Assembly: GCA_015680685.1 (NCBI GenBank)
Contig: MNCI01009519.1
Coordinates: 587,451 to 615,591 of the forward strand
DNA: 28,141 bases
Direction: 5' to 3'
Source: Gnetum montanum
Lineage: Eukaryota; Streptophyta; Gnetopsida; Gnetales; Gnetaceae
Positions within the stretch are counted from its first letter, which is position 1; each line of letters opens with the position of its first letter. The position numbers and the translations under genes were made by a program. The notes under the pieces were generated by a model. That model ran no database searches, was not told the DNA's origin, and saw only the letters and a program-made list of their open reading frames with translations. Positions 11,079-20,101 of this stretch are shown in pieces.

Positions 11079-11919
11079 TGATGAGCAAAAAGGTACCCCT
11101 ACACCCAACCATATGAATCACTAAGGCTTTCACACATGATTCAGTCAAATTCTATGGACCTATAGTTCTCCAATGCACTAGTTCATCTAGGAAGTGAAAT
11201 GGACATTAAGAATGTTCATTGTCTTCCCAACTACACTTGTGAAGCTCAAGGGTATGGTTTAAGTATAATTAAGGTACATGATTTTTCTCATTTTATGTTT
11301 TATAAGTTTAATCATCTACAACAAGAATGAAACTTAAAGCAATTTAAGATCTAATTCATTTACTACCTAGATAGCTTAACACAAGTACCCACCCCACTTT
11401 CCTAGACACATCTTAAACACATATAGTGCTACTGGGCCATCAAACATTAAGCGTTGGGTTACCAAACACTATATGTATACTTGAAGTTGTCATGCTTGTG
11501 TTCATTAAAAACTTGAAATTATTTTTTTAATTTAAATATATTAAAGTAAGGTTCATTAAAGGAAACAATAATCTATTCTTATTGCTTCAAGGATTGTCAA
11601 AAGGGTTTGTTTTTATTCCCATCACAGTGCTACACTTAGGTACATTAGTGTTTGAACAAAGATCTGTACACACTCAGACTCTTGCTGTGGGCACTCAAAA
11701 AATATTCTAACTCTAGAGAAAATAACCTACAAGAGCTTCACTACTATATGTAAAAACTATGAAAAACTCCTTAAAAATCATGAGCCCAAGAACTAAATTT
11801 ATAGGCCAGCATATACCCCGTGATATTGGATATCTGACATCATGTCCTAGGCTTTGACATTGATAATCTGATGTTGCAGCTCCAATATTGGGTATCTAAT
11901 ATCAAAGTGTGAATTATCA
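11079..11919 (-). repeat. E1 5' LTR
   Basis: This pairs with 1901-2754. In sense it starts TGATAATTCAC at 11919 and ends GCTCATCA at 11079. A degraded TATA (TATAAATT) lies at about 11796-11803, with U3 short repeats at about 11818-11905. I count about 40 substitutions over the first 285 aligned bases at the U5 end, and about four fifths of them are transitions. Confidence 0.9.
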
Positions 11920-13150
11920 TCGACAGTGAGGTGAGTTATGAAAAGCATTGATGGATGAGAGAGAAAATAAAATATAATTCTCAATCATGGTCACATGAAG
12001 TCCCTTGTAGAGTCTATGGTTAAATGACCTAACAAAGTTCATCCTTAGTCTAGATCAAAACCAACCATTTTCAGTGACTTCACATGGCCACTTTAGGGCT
12101 AGACCATCCCCATGAGACACAAGAATGCTCCCAGAGATCAAACATCATTCATTAATTAAGAAGAAAAAAAAAGTAGGAAGTGAGAAAGGGCCTTAGTTAA
12201 AGAGGATCTTTAAGCATGGGTAACATGTGTTTCTAGTCCCATAACCAGTGCTTGTAGCCTATTATTTTGTCTAAGGGGTGTGTTATGAATTCCCATCATT
12301 TTTTTGAATTTTATATTTCTATGGATTTTTGGATGAAAACCACACCATGTAGAGACTTAATCAACTTCCTATTATTGGTTGACATGAAATGGTAAGAAAT
12401 CCATTTAAAACACTCATGCACACAAGCAAGTAGAAAGGTACAATGAGCTTTGAATCCCCTTGAAGTCACAACCTATTCAAACCTTTGAATACTTTTCAAG
12501 TTTGGAAACTACCAAGGTCACAATTTTGTTAAAGTTTTTTTTAATGAAAAAGGAGATTCATATTTCCAAAACAAGGAAAACCATAGAGTTTGTGGATGGA
12601 TGGATGACATGGACTCACTGCCTATTCCATGAAAAAGAAAGTTTGTCTTAGTAATTAGTCATCAAAATTTAAAAATAGAAACTAGACATTAGCAATCAAA
12701 AACATTAAGTACAAATGACCATTAGAAAATAGCTATAGCATCATTGTGTCTTGTTGGCAAAAAAATACTTTTATTAGCAAAATAATAAGAAAATTATTCC
12801 AAAATAAAGTAACATATAGAAGAGAATGTAAAATATCCAAGAAAAATAAAACATACTAATGATGTTATAAAACAAAAATTGAAAAAATAACAAAGTGAAA
12901 AATAAAAATGTATAAAAATAAAGAAAGTGGAAAATAAAAATGTATAAAAACAACAAAGTGCAAAATAAAAAGATAGAAAAACTAAGGATTCACTTTAATA
13001 ATTGGCAAGGATGACCATCTCTTCCACATTGAGTTGAAAAGAGGAAATTCAAAAAATTGAGCATGGGTATGCATCCAATGAGGCATTGCTTACATTGGCT
13101 TGCTTGGGCTCATGGAAAGGTTTGAGTTGTTGCATGTTGACCAGTTACTT
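11920..13150 (-). other. E3 noncoding 3' region (inner part)
   Basis: The blocks match E1's 3640-4870 in order: acatgaagtcccttgt, ccttagtta-agag, cacaccatg-agagactta, and the gtttgtggatgg...gactcactgcctatt segment at about 12588. An A-rich tract follows at 12775-12980. No gene is visible. The open frames here lie in low-complexity or antisense sequence. Confidence 0.7.
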
Positions 13151-13159
13151 TTTATTTGG

Positions 13160-14200
13160 GCTCTCACATTTGTAAATTAACATAGCCCTCGAAGGAAAGG
13201 TTTTATAAATGATGTAAGGCCCTATCCACAATGTTTGAAACTTATTTTGTTGAGGTACATGTGTGGAGTTCTAGTAGAGGACCTTGTCTCTAGGTTATAA
13301 TTTAACTTTTCTTATCCTAAGCTCATGGAATTTTTTGTTGATTGCCTTGTATGCTTCATTCAATGATAGGGCCACAAATTGATTCTCACCTAGCACATTA
13401 AGGTTTATTAATATTTCCTTTTTTTCTATGCTAAGATCAATGTCTAAGTCATAGGCTATTGAAATTGTATAAAGCTTAGATTGAATGGAAAGAGTTGGAA
13501 GTTTTCCATACACCGACTCATAGGGAAAGTAGCTTATAGGGAGTTTCCATGTGGATTAGTAGGCCCAAAGGGAATTTTTGAGTTTCATGCTCCAATCTCT
13601 CCTAAATTTGCTACTTGTTCTCATTAAGATCTTTGTGATCTCCGTATTAGTAACTTCATCTTGACAATTGGCTTGGGTGTGGTGGGGTGTTGTTAGTTTA
13701 TGTTTGACCCCCAAGCATTGCATGAGATTGCAAACAATAGAACTTGTAAAATGAGTACCATTTTCAAAAATTAGTGCATGTGGCACTCCAAAGCTATTTA
13801 CAATATTTTTCTATTCAAATCGAGTAGTAGTGGAACATGTATAGTCAGTGACAGCTGTTGCTTCTACCCATTTGGTACAATAGTCAATAGTGACTATTAT
13901 GTACACATTTTCATTTGACATGGGTGTGATGGGATCCATGAATTCTATGTCCCAAATGTTAAATGATTCTAATGATTATATCTACTACTAAGGCCCCTCT
14001 ATTTGAGCGGTCATCCCACCATCTTGTTAAACATTCACAGGAACAAACAAATTGGTGGAAATCTCTAAAGATTATTGGCTAGTAATACCCTACCATTAGG
14101 ATCTTAATGGTAGTGTGTCTTCCTACATAGTGATCCCTATAAGGGCCCTCATGAGCATGTTAGAGAAAGCATAGTTAATTTGCATTACAAACATACCAAT
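13160..14200 (-). pseudogene. E3 integrase, inactivated
   Basis: Core motifs in sense: PMSNENVYIIVTIDYCTKW near 13900; then GVPHALIFENGTHF, CLGVKHKLTTPHHTQANC and QDEVTN at 13556-13786; then a C-terminal stretch at 13295-13513 with ENQFVALSLNEAYKAI. The second catalytic Asp position reads E (IFENGTHF) and the first reads GIEF-like (DIEF). The Glu of the QxE block seems kept. The zinc-binding part near 14020-14170 is frameshifted. The open stretches are longer than in E1, which helped place domains there. Confidence 0.8.
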
Positions 14201-14419
14201 GAACCAAGACATCAATGCACACCTTGTAAAGGTGTTTATTGATGTCCATGAAGTGTTTGTCCTAATGAAGAAACTATTGTTTCTTCTAATGGTCTAACTC
14301 TTGTAGCATCTATTAAGTAAGAAGTAAGTGAGAATGCCATCACACCACTTAGGTTCAGAGGGAACTTGTTCATTTATTACATGGGCAAAGAGGAGTTTAT
14401 CAGGAAATTGATTAAAGAG

Positions 14420-15710
14420 TGAGCTCTCCTCCTCTTTGTTGTCCCATCGTAATTGAAGCAAGTAATCACTGATCATGTTCTTAGCTTCTTTTCAATCTAT
14501 CATTGTAAGATTGAACTTTTGTAAGATCATTAGCTACCATATGATATAGAGGCTCACCATTAGGTTATTCATGAGGAAGCAAATGACACTGTAGTCAATG
14601 TGCAGAAACACTTTGTATTCAAGCACATAGTGCTTGAATTTCTCCAAGGTATACACCATTGCCATAAACTCTTTTTCCATTCTGGTGTAGTCAAGTTGTG
14701 TACCAAAAATGCTTTAGCTTGTGCAATGGATGTAATAAGGATGTTTTTGATCATCCAACTACATAAGCATGACTCTCAAGGTATAGTTCAATGCATCCAT
14801 TATGATGTGAAATGGATGTGATTAGTTAGGTGCCCGTAGAATTAGAGTTTCTACGAGCTTCTTCTTGAGTTGTTGGAATGTTTTTTTACATTTCTTGGTC
14901 CATATGAATGGAGCATCTTTCTTTGTAAGCTTGACCAATGGTTTATCAATCTTAGAGAACTTCTCTATGAATCATCAATAGTAGCCAATGTATCAAAGAA
15001 ATGACCAAACATCTTTAACAATTTTTAGTTAGTGAGTTATTCCTTGGATGATCCTAATCTTTTTAGGATCCACCTCAATCCATGGTTGTGAGATTTTGAG
15101 CCCTAACATAATGCCCTCCTAGATCATGAGATGGCTCTTCTACCAATTGAGTCAAAGATTGGTCTCCACACACATTTTAAACACTTGCTCAAGGTAGTGT
15201 AGGGCTTGCTCAAACGTAGCACCATAGATGGAGAAGTCATCCATGAAAAATTTCATTTTGCTACCAATATATTGTTGAAAAATACTTAGGATAAGGCATT
15301 GGAATGTTGCAGAGGCATTGCAAAGACCAAAAGACATCTTTTTATATGCAAAATTTCCCTAGGAACTTGTGAATGTTGTTTTGGCTTGATCTTCTAGCAT
15401 GATCTGAATCTAGTTATAGCCACTCTAAGCATCTAGAAAGTTGTAATAGTAATGCCAAGAAATAGTGATCTTTATAGGTCACCATGTTTAATAGCCTAAA
15501 ATTAATACACACCCTTTGTTTGTCATATTTCCTTGGCACCATTATAAGTGGGCTAATCCACTCACTATCTACAATTGGATAGATGAACCCATCCTTAAGG
15601 AGTTGTTCAATTTCCTCTTTGATGATTTGCTTTAATTTGGGGTTCAGCTACCATTGTCGTTACCTCTTTGACTTGATGGAAGGATCAATATAAATGCAAT
15701 GTTGGCATAT
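14420..15710 (-). pseudogene. E3 reverse transcriptase and RNase H, inactivated
   Basis: The RT palm block is well kept at 15152-15337: MSFGLCNASATFQCLILSIF, then FMDDFSIYGATFEQALHYLE. The catalytic FMDDF is at 15233-15247 with both aspartates present. Upstream in sense, DSEWISPLIMVP is readable near 15560. A short deletion removes part of the PLPF...LDTISG segment at about 15465. The RNase H region (14420-14860) is frameshifted. Stops rule out a complete enzyme. Confidence 0.8.
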
Positions 15711-15719
15711 CCTAGGATC

Positions 15720-16148
15720 AATCCTAATGAGTTTATGATATGACCAAGGAAAGACTATTGGCCATTTATTAACCATCTTCAATAGCATCATTTTCTACTT
15801 AGGAGCAAGGTTGGCATTCATTATTACCATCTTGCCATTTCTCAAAAATGCATATTCCATGCCAGCAAGTAGAATTTTCAACTCTAAGGGCTCCTATTTA
15901 AAATTCTTAGGGATTTCCAACTCTTCCCAATAAGATTAATCAAGTTCATCATTAGACAATTGGTGATGAACTTGCTCCAATTTATCCATGCCTTCAACAT
16001 AGGCATAAGTTAAGCTCTCAATTGGTTTCATGCAAAGTGTGATACTTTCAAGATTAGTTGTTAGCCACTAGGTACCATCCTACTTTGTAGCTATTATGTA
16101 TAGGCACATTTAAATTTCAGATTCATCTATATATTCTTTGCATGCTAA
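15720..16148 (-). other. E3 protease-RT linker, truncated
   Basis: This corresponds to E1 7430-7900, with shared blocks such as ggtgatgaacttgctc and ggtttcatgcaaagtgtg. It ends at tttgcatgctaa, where E4's LTR starts. No usable frame is present. Confidence 0.65.
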
Positions 16149-16156
16149 TGAGAGTA

Positions 16157-16411
16157 GTTACTCTAATTATTAGAGTGGTTACTCTAGCGGTTACTCTAAT
16201 TATCAGAGTGGTAACTCTAGTGCTTACTTAAGCAGTTACTCTAATTATTAGAGTGGTAACTCTAGTGGTTACTCTAGCAGTTACTCTAATTGTTAGAGTG
16301 GTTACTCTAGTGGTTGCTTTAAAAGTTATTCTAATTATTAGAGTGGTTACTCTAGTGGTTGCTTTAGCAGTTATTCTAATTATTAGAGCAGTTACTCTAA
16401 TTATTAGAGTA
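16157..16411 (+). repeat. 45-bp tandem repeat with inverted-repeat core in the E4 U3
   Basis: Four consecutive 45-bp units start at 16190, 16235, 16280 and 16325. A 33-bp partial unit precedes them at 16157, and two 21-bp half units follow at 16370 and 16391. Each unit opens with GTTACTCTAAT, continues ATTAGAGTGGTAAC (an imperfect inverted repeat), then repeats a related half. The array ends 15 bases before the TATA box. Open frames on both strands through the array only translate the repeat and are not genes. The placement suggests an enhancer-like or structural role, which is inference. Confidence 0.9.
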
Positions 16412-16425
16412 GTTGCTCCCAAGCC

Positions 16426-16433
16426 TATAAATA
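16426..16433 (+). promoter_or_regulatory. TATA box of the E4 LTR
   Basis: TATAAATA in the context AAGCCTATAAATACAG, directly after the repeat array. Transcription would be expected to start roughly 25-35 bases downstream, near 16460. The same octamer lies at the equivalent place in E1 and in E2's 3' LTR. Confidence 0.7.
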
Positions 16434-16600
16434 CAGTGCCCAAACACATAATTGGAAGAAAATATTTTAGCAGTCAAGTAGAAAAACTCTTGTAGTCTGT
16501 TTGAAAGTTAGAGTATTTTCCAAGTGCCCACATCAGGAGGTTTAAGTGTGGATAAATCTTTATTTGAGCATTGTGTACCTGAGCACACCTAGTGTATAGT

Positions 16601-16606
16601 AATAAA
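16601..16606 (+). terminator. candidate polyadenylation signal in the E4 LTR
   Basis: AATAAA in agtaataaagatgagc. E2's LTRs have the same aataaagatga context on the minus strand at about 19826-19831 and 26162-26167. Conservation between copies supports a role in ending the retrotransposon RNA, within or just after R. Confidence 0.5.
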
Positions 16607-17195
16607 GATGAGCCCTTTGATTCATCCTTGTAGCACTTGAGATATTTTTCTTATGTATTTCTTTTATTTTACTTTCTTATGCATTTATTTTGCTTTATTT
16701 TATTTTATGCACTTTACATTTCTATTATTAGCACAATAATTCATTTTGATCAATTAAGCAAATCATTAAATTACATAGGCATAACCGCTTTGAGCATGTG
16801 TGTAATGCTTGGTAACTCTGTAACGATTAGCGTTTGGTAATCCCAGTAGTGTTACACTAGTTCAGGATGTGTACAGCAAGTGGGAATGGATTCCTATGTT
16901 AGGATTAGTTAGAACTTAGTTAATGAGTAGTTAAGTTAAATTAGTCACCTAGTTATCTCTCTCTTTTCCTATTAGCATAGGACATAAAAACATAAAAGAT
17001 ATAAAAATCATATGCCTCAAGCTTACTTAACCATACAATCGTGACATACACATAAGTTTGGGAAGACAACGATCAATCAACCCATCCTTGTTTCACAAGG
17101 GCACATAAGTATTTAGTCCTTAGAATTTGACCAAATCATTTGTGAAATGCTCGTATTCGTATGGTTGAGCATAAGGGTACCTTGCCACTCATCAT

Positions 17196-17214
17196 TGGTG
17201 CTGTTACCGGGGGC
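17196..17214 (+). other. E4 primer-binding site, tRNA-Asp type
   Basis: TGGTGCTGTTACCGGGGGC begins one base after the LTR end. It agrees with the recalled plant tRNA-Asp complement at 15 of 19 positions. The differences are all transitions (C to T, G to A, A to G). Confidence 0.8.
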
Positions 17215-17330
17215 TTAGTTGTTTGTACGCTAACTAGAACATAGAAAATCATTCACATCATTGGAATGAACCCTTAGGGTTGGTTGATAAAATAATAAAT
17301 AAGAATACATTGCACATTGAATAGACAAGT
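17215..17330 (+). other. E4 untranslated leader
   Basis: The leader includes ttagttgtttgta and aatgaacccttagggttg, which recur in E2's leader on the minus strand (25480-25600). This marks a conserved leader rather than a gene. Confidence 0.6.
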
Positions 17331-19285
17331 ATGTCTCCTTCTTTGTATGAAAGTGCCTCATCTCCTAGGTCTGAAATAAAAAACAATCAGCGGTGTAATA
17401 CACATGACGTTGATCCACCAATCCCTCAACAAGTTTGAGTGGTATATATTCATCCCGATGAGTATATACCAGACTTTACCTTTATCCTCCATCAAGATGA
17501 ACAACTATGTTGTTGAGACTTAGAAGGTTACATAGTGTTACCTGCCAATTGTTTAGTCCCAAGCATGCTTCTTTGTGCTCTCACATGAATTGGCATGTTG
17601 CACTTACATGCAAAATATGTTGTTCAAGACCATGACTCAAGAGAATACCATCCCATAGAGGCACAACATCAAAGGAACTTTCAAAAAAAGAGACATCGTA
17701 AGTATTTGAAGGGTAAATGGTCCCAGGATGCCCCACATATCTTAAGTGAAAATGAGTGTGGTGAACCTACCTCAGGCAATCACCCACACAACAATGTTCC
17801 TCCCCTTGACTTTAGCCAAGGGGTTGCGTAACAGGACCTTCATTCCACTATTCGTAACCTAGGTTTTGATACCCATGAGCACAAAGGGTCCGAAAAAGGG
17901 ACACAAACTCATGATAAAGGTGGACATTCTGATCGCAATCGCAATCGGGGCTAAGACTGTAGAAGAGAAGGTAACAGATACTATGATGGTGACAGTTCTC
18001 CTTCTTCTTCACCTTCATCATCTCCTTCACCCTCTCCTTCAATATTTAGATGCGGTCATAAAGAAAAAGACCATGGGGATAAAGTAGGCAAAGTGGAAGT
18101 CATAGATGAAATGGCTAGGAAAGGGGATGAGGGCACTCTAGAGAGTCATGACATAGAAGAAGGGAGAGTAGGGAACAACGTAGGCATCATAGATGCCATG
18201 GACGAGATGATCACAATGAACCCCTACTTGCTACTCAAAGTATGTTAGATAGAACTGAGGCTATTAGAATTCCAACAAGGCACCAAAAAGATAGTAGGAT
18301 CAAGAGATTAGATATGAACAATATCTCACGATTTGAAGGGGGATACAACACTAATCCTCAAAATCATTTACAAGAATTCCATGATGCGTGTGCTTTACAA
18401 AACATAGTGAACGAATGACAAAAACTTAAGTTTTTCCCATGGATACTAGTTAAAGAAGAGAAAAGCTGGTACTGGTCCTTAGAACTGGAATCTATCTATA
18501 GATGAAGTGCTATGTTAGAATTATTCAATGATTACCAAATGTACTCCTGAGTGTCTAACTTGTGAAAGAAAATCCAATGCTAGAAACAAGGAGGACATGA
18601 ACCCTTGGATGTTACCATGGGTCGATATTATGCACTATTACACCATTTTCCTAGCCATGGTTATTCACAAAGCGATCAATTACACCATCTCATGGATAGG
18701 CTTAGGCATGAAACAAAAAGAACCCTTGGGACTTATGCCTAGGGAAGACTATCCAAGCTTAGGTCTCATCAAATTCAAATACTATTAGAACAAGTTGCTA
18801 AGGAAGAAGGTAAGCTACGAAAGAGAGAAAGTGCAAAAAAGGATAACCAAGATCCTTCTCTCTGGAAGAGGGGAGTAAGATTTTGTGAGGATGAAGAAGA
18901 GACACCACGCGAAGAGATGGTGAATAGGAAAACTTTGCCTATCCAAAAGTTGACAACAAAAGTATCGGCAAAGGTAGACCAAATGTGGGATTCCCTAGAC
19001 AATAGATTTCAATCTGTTCTTAAAATAGTAGAGGAGTTTAGAGAGCAAGGTAGTGATCATGGAAAAGAAAAAAAGAGAGAAGCTGAACATGCATGTAGCA
19101 AGGGTAAGGGCAAAGTTTCCATCATTGAAGAAAAATAGACAATGATAGTCGATGTGAAATATGTCAATATTACCATCCTAAGGGATGTTGCCCTGTACTC
19201 TCACATCTGCAAGAGTCTGGGGTGTATGCACTCAATCTATGATTGAACAAATGACAAGCACCTTGAAGGTTACCTTACCCCCAAG
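17331..19285 (+). pseudogene. E4 gag, 5' part, split by E2
   Basis: ATG at 17331 opens MSPSLYESASSPRSEI, matching the E1 and E2 gag starts. The first 500 bases are one frame with three TGA stops (17436, 17514, 17586) and a TAA at 17829. After a phase change, a basic segment (SDRNRNRG) and a serine-rich tract (SSPSSSPSSSPSPSPS, about 17994-18040) follow. The Gag core at about 18310-18790 includes ISRFEGGYN, ALLHHFPSHGYSQSDQLHHL and HETKRTLGT. Then come VDQMWDSLDNRFQSVLKIVE (from about 18974) and a lysine-rich segment. A zinc-knuckle-like CEICQYYHPKGCCP follows at 19153-19194. The reading phase shifts again before it. E2 sits 91 bases after the end of this motif. Confidence 0.85.
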
Positions 19286-19290
19286 GTAAT
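19286..19290 (+). repeat. target-site duplication of E2, left copy
   Basis: gtaat directly precedes the E2 end TGATGAG. The identical pentamer follows the other end at 26353-26357. A 5-bp duplication is the rule for gypsy integrases. Confidence 0.9.
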
Positions 19291-19999
19291 TGATGAGTGG
19301 CGAGGTACCCCGACACTCAACCATACAAATACAAGCATTTCTTGCACAATCCGGTTGAACTCCAAGGACTAAGTGCTTACGCGTGTTAATGGAACACTTA
19401 GGGTTAATCAATCGTTGTCTTCCCAAACTTACTTGTATTGTCACAGTTGTATGGTTAAGTAAGCTTGAGGTATATGATTTTTATAGCTTTTTTTCTTTTT
19501 ATGTCTTCTGCTAATACAAGAAAGGGAGAGAGAACTAAGTGACTAACTTACATTAACTATTCATTAACTAGTTTCCAAGTTTTCCTAACACCAGTATCCA
19601 TTCCCACTTGTTGTACACATCTTGAATCAGTGCAACATTGCTGGGATTACCAAATGCTAATCGTCACTAGGTTACCAAGTGCTACACGCATGATCGAAGC
19701 GGTCATATTGAGTGTATTTAACTAAGGGGGTTGAAGGTTGAAAAAGATATTAATTAACTAGGAAATAATCATTAATAACTAATTAGCTTAATATGTATGT
19801 TGCAATGTTTATCATAAAGTTTGTCTTTATTGTCGTACACAAAATTGTGCTCAAGTACAAAATGCTCAAATAAAGATCTGTTCACTCTATGACTCCTACT
19901 ACGGGCACACAGAAATAATTCTAACTCTAGAATAACAAAACTACAAGAATCTGGCTAAAGGCCTAAGTCTAACTATGTGGAACTAAGGGCGTCACCTCT

Positions 20000-20007
20000 T
20001 ATTTATA
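20000..20007 (-). promoter_or_regulatory. TATA box of the E2 3' LTR
   Basis: TTCTATAAATAAGAGG on the minus strand, just downstream in sense of the GATATC repeats. The equivalent interval is deleted from E2's 5' LTR. Confidence 0.65.
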
Positions 20008-20026
20008 GAAGATGAGGCAGGATGGG

Positions 20027-20079
20027 ATATTGCATATGTGATATCGTGTGGCAGATGCGATATCGCGTATGTGATATCA
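20027..20079 (-). repeat. GATATC-type short repeats in the E2 U3
   Basis: The motif gatatc or a one-base variant occurs four times with linkers such as gcgtatgt and gtgtggcagatgc. GATATC is itself a palindrome and gtgatatcac is a longer one. The 5' LTR has the diverged equivalent at 26298-26343. E1's U3 has a looser set of related repeats at 2645-2735. Confidence 0.7.
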
Positions 20080-20089
20080 CAGTTCATCA

Positions 20090-20101
20090 TACCCCCATGA
20101 C
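20090..20101 (-). other. E2 polypurine tract
   Basis: In sense GTCATGGGGGTA abuts the LTR start, identical to E1's tract. Confidence 0.75.

Larger units (their letters stand above)
1901..11919 (-). mobile_element. E1: full-length, degenerate Athila-like Ty3/gypsy retrotransposon
   Basis: Two LTRs (11079-11919 is the 5' one and 1901-2754 the 3' one) enclose, in sense order, a primer-binding site, gag, protease, RT, RNase H, integrase, a long noncoding 3' region and a polypurine tract. The protease-RT-RNaseH-integrase order is that of Ty3/gypsy. The RT wording and the tRNA-Asp-like primer site are those of Athila. Both ends follow the TG...CA rule (TGATAA to CTCATCA in sense). It sits inside the 3' noncoding region of E3. 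A clean 5-bp target duplication is not visible: the left flank is ccaat, and on the right only a t precedes cgac. All ORFs carry stops, so it is dead. About 40 differences in the first 285 LTR bases make it an old insertion. Confidence 0.9.
11920..16148 (-). mobile_element. E3, right fragment: pol and 3' region of the oldest Athila-like copy
   Basis: In sense order this runs from the protease-RT linker (about 16148) through RT, RNase H and integrase to the 3' noncoding region that reaches E1's edge at 11920. The remainder is at 1220-1900. On its upstream side it stops abruptly at 16148, in sequence equivalent to E1 position about 7890, where E4's LTR begins. Protease, gag and the 5' LTR are therefore missing here and may lie beyond E4, outside the window. 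Because both E1 and E4 interrupt it, E3 is the first insertion in this stack. Confidence 0.8.
16149..17194 (+). repeat. E4 5' LTR
   Basis: It ends CCACTCATCA at 17194, one base before the primer-binding site. The start is placed at TGAGAG (16149), where similarity to E3 stops. This is less certain than the end because no partner LTR is in the window. If it is right, gctaa (16144-16148) would be the left target duplication. The U3 is dominated by tandem repeats (16157-16411). It is followed by TATAAATA at 16426, AATAAA at 16601, and a U5 whose blocks (catgtgtgtaatgcttggta, ttcaggatgtgtacagcaag) match E2's LTRs. Confidence 0.8.
19291..20089 (-). repeat. E2 3' LTR
   Basis: It pairs with 25619-26352 and keeps a segment of about 65 bp that the 5' copy has lost. 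In sense it starts TGATGAACTGTG and ends CCACTCATCA. It contains a GATATC-rich repeat zone (20027-20079), TATAAATA (20000-20007 on plus) and AATAAA (about 19826-19831). Confidence 0.9.

Noticed and set aside
12774-12956. Minus-strand open frame rich in F, L and Y that looks like a membrane protein
   Set aside because: It is translation of an A/T-rich low-complexity tract that is noncoding in E1 and E2 as well.
16149-16420. Regularly spaced repeats as a possible CRISPR array
   Set aside because: The units are directly adjacent with no unique spacers, lie inside a plant LTR and degrade at both ends. No cas genes exist here.
16228-16495. Overlapping open frames on both strands rich in V, T, R and I
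   Set aside because: They only translate the U3 tandem repeat. The 45-bp unit is a multiple of three, so it keeps a frame open without coding meaning.
17196-17214. Possible tRNA fragment gene at the tRNA-like sequence
   Set aside because: Only the 3'-end complement is present, one base from an LTR. It is a primer-binding site and no cloverleaf surrounds it.
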